A DNA stretch of 64,000 nt from Branchinecta lynchi (Eukaryota > Arthropoda > Branchiopoda > Anostraca > Branchinectidae), in NCBI GenBank assembly GCA_023053575.1, contig JAKZAP010000013.1:7636001-7700000 (forward strand). The letters run 5' to 3'. Below the pieces are notes generated by a model. It did no database searches. It saw nothing but the letters and a program-made list of their open reading frames with translations, and was not told where the DNA came from. Positions within the stretch are counted from its first letter, which is position 1, and each line of letters begins with the position of its first letter. A program made the translations under genes and the position numbers. Positions 24,601 through 36,600 of this stretch are shown one piece after another.

Positions 24601-27600
24601 AGTTTTGGGCTTTGCTTTCGGTTCAGATATGGGTTTAGCTTTGACTTCGTCTTTGGGCTTCGGTCTTGTAACTGTCTCGTCCTTCTTAGGTTTCTGTACA
24701 GGAGTGCTGTCACGAGATTCCTTTGGCTTGACTAGTTTAGGGGCAACAGGCTTGGCCTTGGCTTTCGGGGTTTCTTCGGGCTTCACTTCGGTTTTCTCAA
24801 CCGGTTTGACTTTCGGGGCAGGCTTTGGTTTAGGTTTCTCGCTCACCTTCGGCTTTTCTTCCGTTTTCTGTTTTTCGATCCCCTTTTTCTTCTCTTCTTG
24901 TTTGGGCTTCTCACTAGATTTCGGTTTATCATCCCTTGGTGTCTCAGTTTCCAGTTTTACTTCTCCTTCTTTTTCGTTGGAGTTTTCTTCTTTTTCATCA
25001 ACAGGTTTTGGCTTTTCATCTGGTGTCGGTTTATCTTCAGTTTTTAGTATCTCGACTGGTTTGGTTTTATCCTCTGTCTTTGGTTTCTCGACTGGTTTAG
25101 GCTTTTCGACTTTTTTCTTCTGCTCCATCTTTACTTCTTTGGCTTTATCGACTCTGGCCCTCAACAGTTCGGTTTCTTGGACTTTTTTTTCTTTGATCTT
25201 CTTCTCTATCTTCTGAGATTTTTCCATTACTGCTGAACTTGATCCTTCTGAGACAGTGGTCTCTGATTGTGTCACTGTTGTCTTCTGCACAACCCGACGA
25301 GTAGATGGCGTCCTCTTCCTACCGGTAGAGACATCCTTGGACCTAACAGAGGATTCTGTGATGGTAGATTCGGCATCTTGGCTATCCGGCTTCACGCTAT
25401 CCACAGCACGCTTGTTCGCTTCATCCTTGCTACGCTTAAACATAGAAGAAGCACGGGTTTGAGAAACCTCTTTGACTGCGCTCCTTCCCACCCTTTCAAC
25501 GCTTGGAGCCTTTTCTTTCAATTCTTTCTTAGCAGGGGACGAAGAAAGGATCTCCGACCTCTGCACATTTGATATTTGCTCATTCATAGCCGATGTAACA
25601 TCATCAACTAGCATTTTCTCCAAATCCTTGTTATCTAGCACTTCTACGCTCTTCACAGCCTTTTTCTCAACGTCCTTCTTCTCTTTCTTTTCAGTAATTC
25701 GATTCTTTTGTTTCGGACTGGAGACCACAGCCGATGAAACGGATCGCTGCTTAACTACTTCAACTGTCTCAGTTCTGGTTTTCCGGTCGGTGACCTTTTC
25801 CTGCTTGACCTCCTTGGCCATAATCTCCTGGAGGGATTTGGCAGTGCAAGTGGGGTATTTCAAACATGACAAATGCTTCAACTTGGCAAATCCCTCGAAT
25901 ACTTTCTGCTGAGGGGTGCTTCCTGGTAGCAAAATACGAGTGATTTTTTCGTTAGGATCGGCAGGCTGCCAGATAAGTAGAACGCAAAGAGAAACGAGGC
26001 TTGTGATTGGTATTTGGACTTCCCGCTGACCTAGCTTGACACTAAATGAGCGACAGCCAAGCCCAGCACCGTCCCCGGAATTCCAGAGGCGGAGGAACTC
26101 CTGGACTTCCGGACTGTCCCGAGCCGGATTGAGAACATACATGTCTAATGAGCCATGGCCGACCTGAAAAGAAAGCTCGAAGTTAGCTGTGACCAGGGAA
26201 GACTTAGCAATAAAGAGAGACATTGAACAACGGTCTGCTGGAAAGAATTGCCTCCGCATCTCAGCACTGCGATGTGGGTTCAAGAAAGGGGGGGGGGATG
26301 AAGGTTTGGCTAGGAAGGTTGTAGAACCCGATGTTGCTCTGTGGCTACTTCACTGTATAGTTTGGTAACGTTGTTCGCGCATCCTTATGTTAAACGGTAC
26401 GGGATTATGTATTTTATAATCCTTTTTAATGGAACCTTTTTACGAAACGTATTCAAAGGGTCGTAAGAGAAATTATGCCTCAAAACATAACACTTAAAGT
26501 TTAACCGAAAAGGCTTGAGATAGGATAATTTAGTTACCCATCACTTATTCACTTAAAGAGGCTTGAAGACCCGATGAAAATGCGTTACTTCGTTGCTCTA
26601 CTATGCGCCATTCACAAGTAATCAGTTTTCAAATAGTGGAATTTCCCTATCGGATATATCAGTCAAGGGTCGTACCTACGTTTTGTATGCTTGACTATAA
26701 TGATTTACGAAAAATAAGTGCTACCAGTCAGCTACCTTTTGCAAAATTTCCGCGTCATAAGGAATTTTGCGCTGTGAGGACGGCCGTAGATATTCTGAAA
26801 GTCATACTGGAGCAAATAGTTACAACAACAAAAATCCTTAAGACAAACCAAATAATTCAATGGAAGGTATTCAGTTAAATGATACAAAGATAAGTTAGCT
26901 TTTCAGTTTAACTTTAAAGGGTCATAACATGAATATGTTAGGCATCAATATTGTTAAACACAAGGATGCGCAATATTGTTGTGTATTGTATCAAACCTCT
27001 AGCAGTGTAAATTTCTTTTTCGAGGGTATGGATGAATCAAGAGTGATAACTTACAAATGCATGGAAGACATGAAATCTTTTTTATTAAAGGGCAGGTGGT
27101 CTTCCATGTTGAGACTAAACTAGAACCTCGCGAGTTAACTAATTCTGTCCCGAAAATTTTGAAGGGTTTGGGCATGGGAGGAATCGCAAGCGGGACAATG
27201 ATGAGGATTGCGATGACATATTTTGACACACTAAAAAAGGGAACTAGAGCAGTACAAATAAGAACAAACAAATATTGCTGAGCTTTCAATAAGGGAGTAA
27301 ATGCACCCTTGCGCAACAATGCAACGAACAATGCTTCTTAACTTCGTCGTACTTCAAGATAGTCGGTATTGAAGCTGTATTGACATCACTTTTAATAACA
27401 CAAAAGGTTTCGATAGGATCCCAAAAATTTAATATTTGACCCAGCCAATTGGGTTATGTAGATATCCTGGTCTTCGTCAGACTCCCTAAACATTTTTAGC
27501 ATTAAAATTTAGAAACAAGTTAAGGCCAATGGTAATCATCGGAGAAGACCAAACTCAGGCATAGATTCAACATGTTTGTTTACCACTATTGCCTATGTCA

Positions 27601-30600
27601 TTTCTACTTAGAAGAAATTGATCAAAACTCCCTTCCTTGCTTCTGCACAGTTTCCAGTTTTGGCCGGATTCCGGGCCAACTACTTGTCTGTTAATAAACT
27701 AAAGCTCAAAAACGGATTCAGCGTGTACAGTACATTGAGCCGCTAATCAACTTCAGATAAAAATTTAACTTTTCACAAATTTTCCGGTTTCTGACAGATA
27801 CAGAGCGAACTATACGTCCGGCGAGATAATGGTTGTCATGTACGGATTCAGCCTGTCTTCAAATAAAACTTTTACTTCCGGTTTTGGGCGGATTCCGGTC
27901 GAACTACTTACACGGTGAGAAAATAATTTTCACATTCGGACTCCTTGCCCCTAAAACCAAACCTCTAGTCAACTTCAGATTAGACTTTTGCTTTTCACAA
28001 ATTGTCCGGGTTTTGCTGGATTCCGGGTGAACTAATTGTTCGGCGAGAAAAAAGCTTTCATACTCGGATTCAGCATGTCTCCTTACACCAAAATCGACTA
28101 TTTAATTAGCTTTAAAAAAAAAAATTGTTTCGCCCCTTACTTTGATACTTTTAAATCTATAGGGCTCATCTACAATCTTGACCTGTACCTTGACCCAAAG
28201 GATCTTCACACCAAGTTTGGATATAATACCTCAATTCGTTCGAGAGTTATCGTGCTAACAGACAGACGGACGGACAACTTTACATCACTTACGTTTTGGG
28301 ATCCCAAAAATGAAATGTGTTGCATGGAGTAAACAGTGTTGCCATGTCGACCGACTTCAAATTATATAGAATCCCTAAAGTCCGTTTCAGATTTATGCCT
28401 AAAAAATTTACGAACGAAATTCTATCCAAGTTTAGCAATTCTGCAATTCTGTATGGCAACTATATCACACAATATTCATGTATTTCCAGTTTCTTCTTCT
28501 ATTGTGCAGTGTCCTTCTAGAGAAAAGAGAAACCAAATTCCGCAGAAAAGTACTATTGCACCACCATGCAAAGCTCTGTAAAAAAAAACCTCTGTCAAAA
28601 GAAAAGAACAGCAATTACTTTCCTGGCTTGACACAAGGATTTTCCTTCCTCAAGACTTTCGTACGTGACTAATAAACGACGCAATATTACAGGTTCTCCT
28701 AGAACATTTTCAAACCAATTTGTTGAGACAATTTCATGGAAACCCATTAGTATTAATTCAAGTGTTGTCAAGTGAACCAAACAAGATACGGCAGTAGAGT
28801 GTATTGTTGAGGAATGGTGGCTTTTGAAAAATCTGTCAGGAAAGTGGTGTACAAAAATAACAAGGACTGACAAACATTTGGACTAGCGATGATTAAGATT
28901 ATCGGGTTGGTTACAATGCACTCTCTGAAGAAAACTGGTAAACGGTAGTATCAGCCTTATTAGATTATCATGAATAAATATAGTTAGTAAATACGACTGC
29001 TGCGCCTCTAAGTTTACTAGAAACCGAGTATCATCTCACGAAGATACCTCAAGGCGTAAATGGGATTCAGGGGATTATGGGGAACTCTGCCAATTGAGAA
29101 AACTTGGGGAAAGTTGTAGGCTACCAAAAAAATAAAAACACCAAGAATCCTGTAGTCGAAAGTTGTTTGGAATGATTACTGTGCACTACTTTGAAACAAA
29201 CAGAAAAACGGTATAAACGGTATAGGATAACGGTATGCAACTGAAAGACACCTAAATTTGTCACGAAGACACCTGAAAGCATTAAGTTAGGGGCCGCGGT
29301 GAGTGGTATTAGTGGTACCCTTGACCAAGGAAAAAGCAACTCGAAATACCAATTTACAATCTCAAGTTGAAACTGTGAGGGCAAAAGAATTTTAGTTAGC
29401 GCAGTAGTAGAGCAGGAATCAAGCTACTAAAGACAAAGAACAGAAAAGGGGTATGAAAAGACGGAGAGACGACCAATCAAGGTAGGAAAGAGGTAAGCGA
29501 TCACGCATACAATCAGTGTGATTTATCTCGGCTCCGTATCCATCATATCATTTATCCATTATATAATCCGAACTACGATAGGATTCGTAACGCAACTATC
29601 ATAATATAATAAGCCAGGCATTACGAAACACATTCCTCTAAGAAACCGAATTCATTCCTTTACCATTCCTATAGCCTTAAAAGCCCCATAAATAAATCCA
29701 ACCTTGACGTGTTACCGAAGAAAGAAGGATGCATTACCAGACTCTGTCGGTACCTGACAAGACCGAAGAACAACGAAATTGGACGCCGAATTCGTGGCAG
29801 GAATCTAAAAGCGACTTTCTCACGGACCAAAGATCAATAGTTTATACAGATAAACCGACCAACCAGAAGGACTCCTGAAACGGTCTGGAAAAGTTGGTCA
29901 TCCAAATGAAATAAGAGCCAATAAAGTTCAAAAGGACAGACGAAGTTGGCAAGTATTCCAAACCTTATTACTGTGGGGGGGTCTATGCAAAAGGGCGGAT
30001 ACCTCTTTTAGCGAGGAGCTGACAACTACCAACCCATACTAGTCCGCGATAAGCTCCAGAACATCTCAATTATTTTCATAATCCCCCCCCCCCCCCACGC
30101 ACCGCATTTTTCTTAAAGAGACTTCGAAGACCCTGGGAAGAATCGGGCAAGTTAACCCAGAAGATATTTTGAGCTAAATCCGAGGAAACCATCTTTAGGA
30201 ATAAGGCGGAGAAATTTTAAGTCCTGGATTCAAATAAATTCATTTGTTTATTTAATTTCACCCTAAACGTATCATACGTCAGACCAGCTGAAATTTTAAC
30301 GTAATTTCAAAATTGCGCCAAAGCGCAGTATTTTGCGTTGCTTTTCGCGCGATTTTTGTAGCATGTCGCTGAACACAGAACTTTCTGCGAAATTCGCAGC
30401 AGTATGAACCAGGAGGTCGGACATAGGATCGGATGTTGGGATCTCTGCGTAATTACCCAGTGATATTAATTACCTATGTCCTGGACAGCAGAGAAGCAGG
30501 GTCGGTGTCAAATCTGCAGACAGAATGCACGTCTAAAAATCAGAGAGTTCTCGGTATTCGTAGACTGAATTACTCTGTATGATTTTTTTTTATATTTCCT

Positions 30601-33600
30601 TTAGTCCCAAAGCTAACACTACCGACCATCGTCGGGACGCATCATCGTGATTACACCGCTGGTGTAAAAAAATATTTAGGGCCAAAAACCTTTAAATTAG
30701 AACCCTATTTCACGAAACAGAAGAAGGCACAGCGAAAGCCTATCGGTAACTGGTCTTGGGCGTTAATTGGTTAAGATATTGTTCAGATCAATGTAATCAG
30801 CTGCATAATAGCTTTTGTGAAAAAGAGATCGATACTATTTATCTTATGCAGCTCTAATCACATCGCCGCCTGTTTGGGTTGCTCTTGCTAGTCAAGAAAA
30901 GATGACGCGTCTTTATCCGCCTTATCCCACTCACAATGCTTAATCTCTTCCTTAGTACGAGACAACGAGGTAACCCCTCTCTTCAGATTACGGCTGGATA
31001 ACATGGATTGCGACATGCTCTTTTCCTAGCTAGGGACTTCCTCCACGATCCTACAAAGGATCAATAGAACGACTGCGACTTGAAAGCTTTCGTGACAACC
31101 TCAACTGAGCCTGAAATCCCGAGGAAGGAATGCCGTCAGACTCCTCAACCAAGTAATACCATACTCCTGACAGAATATTCGGGTGGAAAATGCTCGTCCA
31201 TACAGAAGTTATAATCGCTTGGCACAGAGACAGATCCGATTTATGCCTCGCGTGGGGCAACGAATCAACCAAGAAGAAATAGAAAGAGGGCGTCCGTTAG
31301 CAACGAACATGTGAATGTGCCTCTAGTACCACGTATAATGGTTGCTGCTTCGGGGTCAAGCGAAAGAAATTCAATCTGCCCCCTCACCTGGGAAGACGCT
31401 AAAAAAAACGCAGCCTAGTCTCCTCTACCTACTCCTCCGATAAAGAAGGACCCTCCAAACCAGAGATGTTGCCCACTGTCGATTTGGGTGCCTGGTGGCA
31501 CCAAGTGCCTGGCGCCTCGGTGCCGTTTTCACGTGTTTGAATTTTGGAATCAATATATTCAGAAGCGTTCAAAGACGAATCTCGTATTTTATGGCCGGCG
31601 CCGCTGGTTTCGGTGGTTGCCGGCTGGTATCGGTAAAGGGTGCACAGCAAATGCCGGGGGGTGAGGAACCCCTCACCGAAACTTAAACCATCGCGGCTTA
31701 TTCATGAATGATACGGATGAGCTTCAATCCTCTTTCGTGGGGGTTAAGATACCGGTGGTACTGAATTATTGCATTCGGTGAAAATTGTCCATAGGACGTA
31801 TTTAAAACTGATGATTGTTTACTGCCGGACCGGAAACTCCTTACCACGGTTCGGTTTTCAGTTATTAAATGATTATCATCCCCATCGCTCTACCCATCTA
31901 GCCCTTACGCGTGTAAAAACGTTTACAATGCCTAAAGCAGAATAGAATATCTAAGCTAGAATCTTTAGCTGTTTTTCCACAAGTTCATGTTCGAGCTTGA
32001 GCCGCTTGAGACTAAAGAGGATCCTTTCCAAGTAGGGCCTAAATATAGCTCCTACAAAAATCAGCTCACGAACCCGTTTTGCACCGTCAAATATGCTACA
32101 CCCCCACCCCCACCCCCCACCGTGACCGGATGCTGCTCGGACAACAAAATGACATATCTACTGCATTCGCTGCTAGCTCTCAACAAGCTTCACTCGACCA
32201 CGACGATCTCCGCAAAATGTCCAGTTCTGTTACCAACTGACAGATTTTGTCACATTTTGTCCCGAGGACCTTTCTTTCCTGATGAAACATCCTTCGTAAA
32301 CTTTCTGAATTGGATCTTTGCCAGAAATGTTTGAACTTATTTACCCCATTCTTGGAAGTACTCTTCGGGGAGTTTTAGAGAGGTAGATAATTTTACGGGT
32401 GGGCAATGTAAAGTTTTTGAACCGAGAACTCTTTTCAGAGTCGTTATGTTGCTATGCAAACGGGATCGGGTTTCTGGAAGGACTAATCTTATACCGCGGG
32501 TCCAGCAGTTCTTGGGCCGCTTGAAAATGAGGAAATTTTCTTCGCGGTGGGCGGTGATTTTTGGGGGGCGCGGTCACTTTCTTGCGGTCGCGAGTTATTT
32601 TTCCAGCTCCCTTCTTTCGCTATTGTGATCAAGTGCTCGCTCCGGCCAACGCTACCATATTACGTGTCCGACCTTGGTGAGCAACTACCATTGCAAAGAC
32701 ATCTTTGAATTAACAATGCACCCTCAAGTTACATTCCCTTACCCCACCGCGGTTCGGACACAAAAATATGTGAGTGGCATCTACTCCTACCACCCATTCT
32801 AATTTCCCTCGATTGGAAATATTTCCGCCCAATGTCCGATATCCCACTCTAACTTTGCCCTCGGACCGGGCCCGGACCTGAAAATTATATACCTATAGTG
32901 GGAAGACCTCGTCGCAGCCGCAAGTTTCAGAGACGACTGTAGACTCTTCTTGAACGCCCTGGGAGCCTCTGGAGGCACAGGAGGATCTAAGGTCTAAGGG
33001 CACATGACCTTAGTTAGTACCATTCAAGTTTCATTCCAATCTCCTAATCCGTTTGATCCTAACATGTGTCACAAAAATGTCAGGGTCCACTCATCCAAAC
33101 TATGTGACCTGGTGCGGTGTGGTCCTACCACCCATCAGGCTTCTCTCGAATCAGATCACCCGTTCGCAACTTAAGCATGTCATAAGATCCCGGATTTCTT
33201 CTCCCTCCACCAACAAGGGATGACCGGATCCGGAGAGAAAGGTTACCCCGAGCATTGGGTCGGGTCCTTTGTATCCCTGCGAGTGTAACGACACGAAATA
33301 TTTAATTCCAAATCTTTATAACAGCTCTTGCAAAGTGCCTTTTTCTCGACGCACCTTCTTAGAAATGCTTAATGTTTGAGAGCTGGCCAAAATGCTTAAT
33401 CTTCGAGAGCCAACCAAGACTTGAAACGATTTAAGAAAAAGCACTATATAAGACCAATGTAATCGTATGTAGAGAAGCAGTCTTAAGAAGCAGTCTTAAG
33501 ATCAGATTAAGATTAATTAAGCAGGATTAAGATCAGAGTACCGGTATAGTCTAATATGTACCAACCGCTCGGGTACACGCTACACGTATATTAGATACTC

Positions 33601-36600
33601 AGTTTCGTACAACAGTTAAAGCATAAGATATTAGAGATATTTTCTTAATTTAACACGAGAACCCGAACTGGAAAAAGTTGGACAGACCAACATTATGATC
33701 GCTTCATTACAGAAAGAGGGAAAAGAAGAAAAGTAAATACGAAGAAGTAAGCAGCCACCAAGTTTCATCCACATCGGCCATCTCGGTTTAAGTTATAAAT
33801 ATGATAAACATACAAGAAAACAGAGATAATAACTTTATCCTTAATGTCGTATAAATTCGTTAGGATGCATCAGAACCGCTGGAACACCCTCCTTAATCTG
33901 CCCGCTATTGACAATTTCCTGAATGTTATGTTGCAGAGCGTATAGATGGGACATTTTAACTACCCCTGACGTGCTGCATTTAATCTTTCAATCAGCTAAA
34001 GGGATTTGAACTATGGGTTTTGCCAGATTCTGGTACTTTCCAGAGCCTCGTTTTTGTTGCATGCTGCAGTTCCACTTCTCGGCCGATTCCGGACTGATTC
34101 TTTGTACATCCGTTTTTGCACTGCAGCGCTTCCGAGGAAGACGGCAGCGCTTCTCGAGAATCACGGACTTGCTCCCCCGACCAAGTCCGTCCTTCCCTGC
34201 AAGATGGTGCAGCGCTGCCGCTTCAACCAAGAAGAAAGTGAATCCAAAAACGCATATTATGCAAAAGCAAAGAAGTGCTGCAGCAGCGATGCGGCAGCGC
34301 TATTGCTACAAAAACGAGGCTCAGAAAGCGAAGCACATTGCCAAACGTATTTTGATGGACTGACTGATTTAATATTTTTCAATTTCACAGCAACAAGCAA
34401 ACATTCTGAAAGAACAAAACTCTTCCTTCTCTAACAGTGGAAACATCACCTGAACGGGAGGCCATAGTTCAAAACGAACTAACTTGTAACTAATGAATAT
34501 TCAATTACATTGGACAACGCATGGGACCCTCTTTCCAGTTTTCATTCTATTTTTCTACCATAAAACTCGGTTGAAAGCTAAGATTTTAGAAATTTAAACA
34601 GTTTCTGCTGGAAATCGCTCAAGACGGCTCGTCAATTTTACCGGTAGCGCGAAAGAAACTTCAGTCGTCCCCGGTTCTTGGCACATTTCCAACCAGTCCT
34701 TCAACGTCTAAATATCTAGAGGAAATGCAGCCTCCATTTAGGCAAAGAACTTCCAAATCTGGACAAACTTTCGCCTAATTCTTCCCTTAAACCAGGCTGG
34801 AAAGACTGATCCGTCCGTCAAGTGAACTCAAAGAAACATAACTCGAGAGCCCAGGAAGCCCCAAAATCCCAACGATGGGAGGAGATGAGAGAAATGTAAG
34901 AAAAAAACAGGAAGAGATAAGATAGGGAAAGAGTCACTAGTTGCGTTTTTGTTCGGCTTTTGCCTTTCCCTTTTCAGCTTTGGCTTTTTATCGTTTTCAG
35001 GCCTTTTTTAACTTTCTAGCGTTTTCGCAAGTTGCCGTTACTACTAAGGACTTTTCACTTTTCTCGGATGAAAACGCTATTTGGACAAATGCCATTTTAT
35101 TTGTATTTTACTTGAACTTCAAATTTTTCATCTTTAAAATCCGAGACAGTCTCGAAATACTGATTTTAATCTTGAATCAAATTCCTCTTTTATTGGATTT
35201 TGGGATAAACTGGTTAAAGTAGCGAGGCAAAAAGCCAAAAGGAGAGCGTAACTTGGTCCCCTACCAAGTTTGCCTTTTTGCTAAAAGCCGAGGGAAAAGG
35301 CGAAAGTCGGCGTTTGCCATTTTGACAAAAACGGGAAATTGTCAAACAGTGCTTGGGACCATTATACGAAAACGCAAAAAAAGTAAAAAGCCGTCGAAAA
35401 GGCGCGTGAAAAGTCGAACAAAAACGCAACTACTACCTGAGATAGAATGTAAACTGGAAGGCCAGTCATCATCTTTACAGGTTAATTAAAGAACTATAAC
35501 TATGCTTCTTCGTTCATTATCAAGCTAGCGAATCAAGGAATTACGGAGGCTTGAATTTTTTAATTTTATTAGTTAGAACTAATAAAGGACAATTTAACAA
35601 TTTTGGCGTTAAAACAACTATATTGTCAAACGCTATAATATTTGCTATTTTCTTTCGACACCTCTCGTAGTTGGATGATAACATTGCTTAATCAATTCAA
35701 TTAAATAGATCGTACCGAATCCTCATCCCTCACAAACTTTAACCAGTACATTACAACATACTGCAGTAACTGGTAAGGAGTAAATACTAAGGATTTCTGT
35801 TGTGTAGTGTCTTACATATTTATTTGATTCTTGTATAAGTCATAGGCTAGGCGGATAATTGTAAGTTATATTGTTTAGTTGTTTATATATTATATATAAT
35901 TAATATTAAAGCGTATTCTCACCGTTCCCCGAGGACTCCTCGGGGAATCGAAGGGAACGGCGAGAACAGAGGTAGTCACTGCATGCGGACTCCGCGTACA
36001 GAGACAGCGAGAACACGGGAATGCTTCCAAAATGATTTTTTTTTCGAAAAAAAATATGGGAGTTGACGGAATTAGTCTGGATCCACTTTATTCTCTAGCG
36101 AGAATACGAGGAGTGAGTCCCCGAGACAATTAAAACGCGGGGACTCCTCAAGTGGAGTCCTCGGGAAACGGAGAGAATGCGCCTTAGTAAATTGCAGCAC
36201 AAGTCCGTAGGACTTTCTTTTTGCTGTAATAAATACTAGTTATGTCAGTTTATTTGATATTCAATGTTTTGGGTACACTACCTACCTCATATTTACCAAT
36301 ATGTACAACCGAGTATTTTTTTTTTCCAAAGAGGTAAATGATCACTCAAGATTAGTAGCCTACTGACCTGCAAGCGATTTTCTTACACATCTGATCGACT
36401 ATTGAAAGTAAAATAAGTCTATATTTTGGAAAAGCTTACAGCAGAAAAAATGGGCCTACCTTTGATGTTGTGCCAAAACAAAACAAAAATCCTGCCCTAC
36501 CCATCCCCGCCCCCACGGTATCGTCAAAACTGCGAAAACCTTGTTGCTATGTTTGATTTGCTGTTTTGACGTGAAAGCCGCCCGCGAATCCGCCCCAAAT

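Noticed and set aside
24182..25216. 344-codon plus-strand open frame
   Set aside because: It is antisense to the Lys/Glu/Pro-rich futsch exon. Its Ser/Phe/Gly/Leu composition is the mirror of those codons, and the minus strand has clear MAP1 homology and splice sites.
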